Assembly: GCF_027409185.1 (NCBI RefSeq)
Contig: NC_084463.1
Coordinates: forward strand, 66,201,852-66,265,851
Direction of reading: 5' to 3'
Origin: Cynocephalus volans
Lineage: Eukaryota; Chordata; Mammalia; Dermoptera; Cynocephalidae
DNA: 64,000 nucleotides
A program made the translations under genes and the position numbers. Shown here in pieces: positions 57,646-64,000 of the stretch. A model generated the notes under the pieces. It did no database searches and had not been told where the DNA came from. It worked only from the letters and a program-made list of their open reading frames with translations. How positions within the stretch are numbered: the stretch's first letter is position 1; each line of letters begins with the position of its first letter.

Positions 57646-60344
57646 AATCAGTGGTTTCTGAAACAGTTGTTCATCAATATCTTCTGTATTAAAAAAAAAA
57701 AAAAACCCACATAAGAGGTTCACCTGCAATTTTTAGTTGCACAGGTGATTCTGATATCCAGCTTGGCTTTGGCACCATTAGGCTATAGTTACTCCATCCC
57801 TGATCCCATTTGCCACAAATCATCTACCTCTGGAACTACCATTATCCTAACTTCCAATAGAAAGAAACTGAGCAGAGGATGCCTACAATTTAACTTAGAA
57901 AGCAAGTCACTGGCAAAACTGAGTAAAACCCTTAGGATTCCTACTCTCTGATTATCAGTCAAATTAATTAAAATTGACAACAGACCCAGAGAAATAGTTC
58001 TGAAAACATGGGTAAAAAAGGTAGAGTGGGAGAATATTATTCTCCATAGCATAGTTATAAAGATTCTCTTTGTATCTTTAATGAGATAACAAATCTAAAA
58101 ATTAATTTGATTATCCATTAAACAAATATTCATTGAGTAAATATTCATTTACATATGCCAGGCACTGTTGCAGGTTCTGGCAATACAGAAGTGAACAAAA
58201 CAGACCAAAATCCCTGCTTTCATGAAGCTCACATTTTATTGGATGGAAAACCATGATACGTCTCTCTATAGCACCCCCTCAGAACAGCCCAAGTAAGTGA
58301 GCAAACAGTTTTATAGTCCAAAAGTTCAACTTACTGTTACAGGACAGGAGAAGATGACTGGTATGAATTCACGGTAAGTTTGTACACCGGTGTTGGCAAG
58401 ATGAGGGAGTCCCTGATGACCGATCTATTAATTTACTGTTGACTTCAGTAAAGTATAGAGTTGGAGGCCAGGTCACCATCAACAGAAAGTGATGGGATTA
58501 AGTGTGTATATGTGTGTGGAGGGGATTCAGACAGAACAGTTGACTCAAGGAGTTGGAAAATGCCTTAGTGATAAAGTTAAGACTCTCTAGCCAGTATAGA
58601 GTGCCCATTTGAGGGTGGTCATTAGTGATATAAAACTGCCCTGCTGCTGTATTATTTCCTCTAGCAGTGTTTCTTTAGAGTTCATCTAAAGAAGGACTTT
58701 TGCTACGTACATAGGAAAGTAGGAAAGAGGGTCAAAGAAGCTGAGGTTATCTGCAAGAGAGATAATCATGATAATCATGGAATTCAAGTTGGATAAGGAA
58801 AGAAGTAAAAATAGGAGTTGACTAAAAGATGGAGAAAGTGATACAGTGTTGTAAGTTATAAGTAGACAGGAGGAATCTGGGTTTCCAGAGAGGAAAAACT
58901 GTTTTGTTTTGTTTTTCCATGTTTCCATGCACAAAGACTAGACGTGTTATTGTAAATGAGGAACTGACAAATCATTTGGGAAGGTCGAGATAGTAAATAT
59001 TGTAGCTTTTGTGTGCCACAGCTTCTGTCCTAGTTATTCAACTCTTCAACAATAGCAAGAAAGCAGAAAAGAAAAAATGAACAAAGGCTGGCTGAAGAAG
59101 AAGAGAGGGCAGTTACAACTCTTTTTGCACAATAAGATGTCAAAATTTGGAATCAATGGAGTGAATAGGAAGATAAGTTTTATGCTAGTATTGCAATTAT
59201 TAAAAAAAATCTATACATGTTTTAATGTGAAAATTATAAATTAAACAATTTTAAATGAATTGAAAGATGTTTTGTTTAAAAAGGGATCTTGGGGTGTAAA
59301 ATTCACAATGAGTGCTGATTTGTCTGTTTTCTCTAAGTTTAGATTGCTACATACACATTTTTCTTAAAGAAGGGTCATTCTACAATAAGGTTAAAAACAG
59401 TATGAGCTACTTTTTCATTAATGCTACATCAGTTGGATCACACACAGAGGAAGTACTTCGAAATTTCTTTTGGCATTCAGACGATGCCTAAAATCTGTTA
59501 TGTGGCAGGTAGGTGGCTTCAGTGATCTCTCAAGGTCCATGCTATGCCTTTAAATTTATTACTCCTTGGGCCCGAGTTTGTGCATTTGCAAAGGCAATTC
59601 CACTGTTCACTGGACCCCCTAGTTGGTTCAAATTGATAAGGGCAACTGTAGAAATTTAGCATCCATTTTCTACTATCCCACTCATAGTTTCTGGTATCCA
59701 TTTTCTATTTCTCATACACTCTTAATTTCAGACTGAGAGCTTAAAACTCAAACTTGGCTTAGGGTAAATTATGTTGGACACCATTTTTATCATTCTAGAG
59801 TCTTTATAATGGGGAGGTAAGAGACAGCTATGTTCACAGGAAATTAATACTCAATTGGTAGGCTAAGGAGAGACTTCTGTAGAAATTATCCTAGTCTTCA
59901 CATAGTTATCAGTCCCAGGATCCAGGCAGGGGATCAGAGTCCCTGACATCCATTACTGACAGCCTCCTTTTTATACTGTGACCATTTAGGGGGAACACAC
60001 AGTGGAGTGTATTACAGTACAAAGAAGGTATTGAAGCACCTGCAGCATTGCCTAGTGCCTTTGACTCTGCAGTGGCCATAAGATTAAAGGGAAAGAATGG
60101 TGAAGAAAGAAGGGATAGGCTGTATTGCTATTAGTTGCTGGTTACATCCGTCATGCCTATTTCTGATTTATAAAATGATCTTCTTCTAAAACTCCATCTT
60201 TCCTTTCAAAACTCCTAGGTAATTCAAAAGAAAAATCACTCCATCTGGCTGGAAGTTTGGGTATTTTCATTTGTACAAAATCTGTATCCAGAAATGAAAA
60301 CTTTTGCTGAAAGAAGGCTCTATGAAGGACAAGAAGCGACTCAC

Positions 60345-60533
60345 CACTCCGTTGCTGGGCCATAGCCAGATGGCTGCGCTTCAGGATGAACTGGCACCGC
60401 ATCTCTTGGGGCAGCTGTTCCATAAGGAAGGGGTCCTGGAAGTTGAGAGGTGTGGTGGAGTCCTTTGATCCCTGTGTCAGGAGTGCAGTGTCTCGAAGGT
60501 GGCTCATTTTAATTCCATAAGGATATTCATGCC
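60345..60533 (-). CDS. ARHGAP20: ARHGAP20 exon: RA domain C-terminal part
   Basis: Acceptor ctgtgtag|ggc, donor gagtg|gtgagt, 189 bp. With the preceding G it encodes GHEYPYGIKMSHLRDTALL, then PLNFQDPFLMEQLPQEMRCQ and FILKRSHLAMAQQRS. This is the end of the Ras-associating domain, which in ARHGAP20 is reported to bind the GTPase Rap1 and regulate the GAP activity. No lesion is seen. Confidence 0.9.
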
Positions 60534-63247
60534 CTACACAGAGAAAAATCTAAATGTAGACTTCAGACAGGCTGATACTGTGAGCATGTGTGCTACAAAC
60601 TGGAATGTACTGCAATTTACCCCTGGTACTTTTGGTATAAAGAATCCTTTTGTTGACTGAATGATCACCATGTTCCTCTTAGTTGGAGACCACTGCATAA
60701 TGTAGGTGGTCCTACCAAAATAGTTTTAAGGATGAGAAGAAAGGAAGGAAGAAAAAAAGTCTTTTAAAATTATCTAGTGTGGAGTGAATGTACAGGTCAG
60801 TTTGTGAGTTGCATAATGTTGGTTTCTCCTATTTGCACATAAGAATATTTAGAGGTATTCCAGTTTCTCCTTTGACACTAACTAGATCTATAAATCTTCA
60901 GCAAATCCCAGTCCTCTCAGCCTCAAATGCATGATTTAAAATACCCTACTCCTATCGCACAACTATTGTAAAGATCAAATAAGTAAACACTGGTGCTTAA
61001 TATTATTTAAATAATAGGGACAATGAACTATGTATGTCAAGAATTGCTATTGTTACTATTATTTAACACAAGATGTCTGACTGAAAAACATTTAATTAGT
61101 TTTTATTAGTTATATAAGTAGAGCTTCTCAAGAGCATTGGGACTGGTTTGATTTATGCTTCCCTCCCACTGCTGCACTCTGAGGCTGGTGTTCATAGGCA
61201 ATAATCAGAAGGAAGACTGCAGGAGATTAGAAACACAGAAAGAGATGCAAAAAGGATTTACAAACTAGAAAAGCTAAACCCTGCACATCTCATCGCAACA
61301 TAATTTTTGCTCTTTAATATTCTAAGTAATTGCATCCTGTTAGTGTAAAGCTCAAACACTACTGGTTTGCAGATTTTTTAAGCACAGGAGTAAGTTCCCT
61401 TCTATTGCTGACTTATCACTAAATGTAACTCAGTAAACGCTTACTGTTCCTTTCTACCTGGCATAGGCACATAATGTCAATATTCGATTAATATCAAGCA
61501 ATACAGCAACTTCTAGGAATTAAGCAAAAAAAAAAAAAAGAAGAAGAAGCCTTCTATAACAGCAATAAAACAATCAATTTATCCAAATAGCCAGCAGCTC
61601 ATCTACAATTGAGGTTTGCAAGGCACATTAAAATATACAATTATTTTTATTTTTATTTTTTGGTATATCGCCAATACAGGGATTGGAACCCTTGACCTTG
61701 GTGTTATAACACTGCACTCTAACCCACTGAGCTAACCAGCCAGCCCAAAATATACAAATAAGAACTGTTATTCAATCGTGGGACAATCACATGTCATGTT
61801 CCATGGTTTTTTAGTAAGAGCTGGTAATGAAGCTTGGAGATGTTTTAAGCTTGAAAGTTACCATTCACCTAGTTTTAATTAAATTAATGTATTTTATTAA
61901 AGCATATTTTAAGTATTTTTTAAAGATTTGCCGACTTTAATTGTTCTCCATTGACTTTACAAAAATGGCAACATTAAGTGAGAGCTAAAAATGAGAAAGA
62001 AAGAAACTACAATCACAATAATACATTGAACTTTGAGAAGTAGAAAACAGAACTGTGATTACAAGAGGTGGGAAGGGGTAGGGGTATTAGGGAGAAATTG
62101 ATTAATGGACATTAAGAATTATTACATTTTGAAATGATAAATACACTAATTCTCCTGATTGGATCACCATATATTGTCCACAAATACTGATAGTCCACTC
62201 TGTACCCCACAAATATGTATAATCAACTATTTCAATAAAAATAAAATTTTCAGATAGAGGGGGAAAAAGAAACCCTGAAATAAGTCAATTTTGTCCTCAG
62301 TTTATGCATGATCACTTTCTACATTCTAAGCATACAGATTTTGTAGAAAAGTTTGGTTTTAGATTACTCAGATCAATGGAAACACTGATTACACAGTAGT
62401 GACCTCACAGATAAATGAAAGGACTGCACAAGATGATGCATGTGAAATGCTTTCCACAATGTCTAGCAGGTAGTAAGCATTTTTCAATTGTTAACAGAAA
62501 TCAACGTCATCAACATCATTCTGTTCATCATCTCAAAATCTGCTACAGATATTGTCCTTCATTTTTATTGCTCTGTTTCTGTTAACGACTCTGAATAAAA
62601 TTACTGATCAAAAAATATTTTTTAGCGAAATGATTTAAATAAGGTGAGGTGTAAACTATATACCAATGCTCCTCAAATCAAATGCTGGGTAACTGAGCTA
62701 CAGAAATAGCAAAGTAAGTTAGTGAAGTGACAGTAGATTAGCCAGTGAAGATTTATATGTTCAAATGGATTAATCCATTTTATTTGATGCCTAGAAAAGT
62801 TCCTGGCACAGGGCAGGTATTTCATACTCACTGGTGGTTTAAGATGCATGACTGGATTATAGACTGGTCTTCCAGAGAGGCAAAATAGTAGATAGGAAAG
62901 GGAACAGAAAATCCCAAGAACTGAATATAAAAAGAAGTGTATGAAGAAAAGGAAATACCAATACATATTGCTGTGTTACAGAAAAAAAGTAAAGGTTTGG
63001 CAAGCTAGCTCTGTTTATAAAGTGAAAAACAGAAGAAAATTCACATTTTTCTTCCCAACTATAAAATTAGCTACTTGAGCAAAGAGATTTTTTCTAACAC
63101 AGAGAAATGTTTAGTAGATATTTATTCTTCATATGAGATTTAACATTTCATAGTATTTAAATTTAGGACCATATGACTAATTCTCTCAGACACTTAGTAT
63201 TCACTGAATTTTAATTATAGTTCTCTTAGATTTTCACAGAAACTTAC
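60534..63247 (-). other. ARHGAP20: ARHGAP20 intron
   Basis: Contains a CYN-like SINE at 61630-61757, an L1 3' end at about 62040-62250 (caccatatattgtccac, then ttcaataaaaataaaa) and a MIR-like relic near 62390-62500. Otherwise nothing is recognised. Confidence 0.6.
61630..61757 (-). mobile_element. Monomeric tRNA-Ile-derived SINE (CYN-like) with TSD
   Basis: Body 61641-61746. Its reverse complement starts gggctggctggttagctcag and continues in a tRNA-Ile-like way through gttataacaccaaggtc and gggttccaatccc. The direct repeat aaaatatacaa flanks it (61630-61640 and 61747-61757). This is the clearest view of the tRNA-Ile ancestry. Confidence 0.87.
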
Positions 63248-63314
63248 CAATGAGTGGGTATGGTGCTGCTTCTTTGCCAGAATTGACCCATAACTGGTAA
63301 TCTCTCTCAGAGCC
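63248..63314 (-). CDS. ARHGAP20: ARHGAP20 exon: RA domain (first exon in the window)
   Basis: Acceptor tctccaag|ggc, donor cattg|gtaagt, 67 bp. It encodes GSERDYQLWVNSGKEAAPYP then LI, and its last base completes Gly with the next exon. It belongs to the RA domain. Exons for the PH domain and N-terminus are on the minus strand and must lie to the right of this window. Confidence 0.85.
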
Positions 63315-64000
63315 CTTGGAGATAAAAGAATTAAAAGTCATAATAAATCTTCAACATTTGGTACTTCGATGAGGACTTTTTTGGGGGGCATTTTTATGTT
63401 TCGTCAAAGGAAAAACCTGGGGACAATGTAAATGCTATATAGGTACACGGGAGTGATTATGATTTTTTTTAGAAAACCCCATCTCTCTCCCCCCAATCCC
63501 CAGTGATGGCTAGGGATCCACAAACTTCAATGGAATCAGGCCCTCAATATAAAGGGAGCCCACGGAATGTGAAATCTTGACTAAATCTTTCTACAAAGGA
63601 AGAACAAACTTTCTGGTTCTAAAAGGCTAATCTCTTCTTTAGAGTCCTGACTTCTGCTATGTCTCTGGACTTCTCAGAGAATATCCGACTTAACCTTCAA
63701 CATGTCCCAGGCAAAGACAACCTTTTTATCCAGAAAGCCACAAACACTTCTGTATGTATGATTAAGAAGTAAAATATCAAAGGCTGATTTTAGTTCAGCT
63801 GCTTCTGAGCAGGAGAAGAAGAGGCTTTGAACAGATAGGCAACTGGCATAGTCTACACTGGTTTTAGTTTGGGCAAGTCCAGTCCTGGGCACAGAAAGAA
63901 TGAGAATTCAATCTAGAGAATAGGCCCAGTCATGGAAAACATAAAACAATAAAATTGTTCACTAGTAGAATTATAACCCCGGAAGGGTTATATTCCTCTA
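63315..64000 (-). other. ARHGAP20: ARHGAP20 intron up to the window edge
   Basis: No further ARHGAP20 exon is recognised. An open minus-strand frame at 63674-63892 does not match this protein. Confidence 0.5.

Larger units (their letters stand above)
49992..60344 (-). other. ARHGAP20: Large ARHGAP20 intron (10.4 kb)
   Basis: It contains a purine-rich tract, two CYN-like SINEs, a CA repeat, MIR relics (about 52100-52230 and 54900-55070), L2 relics (about 53456-53560 and 58130-58240) and a hAT-Charlie fossil, the main ones listed separately. No exon is recognised. Long stretches such as 51720-52100, 52620-53450 and 58250-60340 show nothing definite. Confidence 0.55.

Noticed and set aside
63674-63892. 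Possible further ARHGAP20 exon on the minus strand
   Set aside because: It has a possible acceptor (ctgtgcccag) but no match to the RA or PH domain and no convincing donor in the phase required by the next exon.

Overview
This is mammalian nuclear DNA with split genes, L1 elements, MIR/L2 relics and LTR relics. It has no Alu, B1 or B2 elements. Four short tRNA-derived SINEs have a tRNA-Ile-like body (B-box close to GGTTCGGATCC, tail GGTCACAAAAAGAC), and each is bounded by a 10-14 bp target-site duplication. They match the CYN family I know from colugos (Dermoptera). A colugo is therefore my best guess for the host; this is an inference, not proof.

Layout. (1) 1.2-7.3 kb, plus strand: a TRIM gene of the TRIM43/49/64/77 type (RING, B-box, coiled coil, SPRY). 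It has a damaged acceptor at its 23-bp exon and a stop inside SPRY, so it is probably a pseudogene. (2) 9.6-23.7 kb: repeats, mainly minus-strand L1 with an LTR nested inside. (3) 25.6-26.9 kb: a decayed UBTFL1-like HMG-box gene, plus strand. (4) 30.8-63.3 kb, minus strand: the last eight exons of ARHGAP20 (RA domain C-terminus, RhoGAP domain, long C-terminal exon). All are open, with good splice sites and matching phases. They encode the last 3165 residues; the 5' exons lie beyond the right edge.

The striking feature is the last ARHGAP20 exon (30810-39295, about 8.5 kb). It holds two in-frame coding arrays. The first is an 8-residue unit (LDQPEAEG type) filling exactly 5280 bp = 220 x 24 bp. 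The second is a 43-residue unit filling exactly 1548 bp = 12 x 129 bp. As I remember human ARHGAP20 (about 1190 residues), each unit is present essentially once there. The gene therefore seems to have gained roughly 2250 residues in this lineage by two separate coding-minisatellite expansions, while its RhoGAP domain, including the arginine finger, stayed intact.

The other long open frames at 31.8-39.2 kb on both strands are shadows of these arrays. The rest of the window is introns and intergenic DNA with old repeats, including a near-complete decayed hAT-Charlie transposon in an ARHGAP20 intron.
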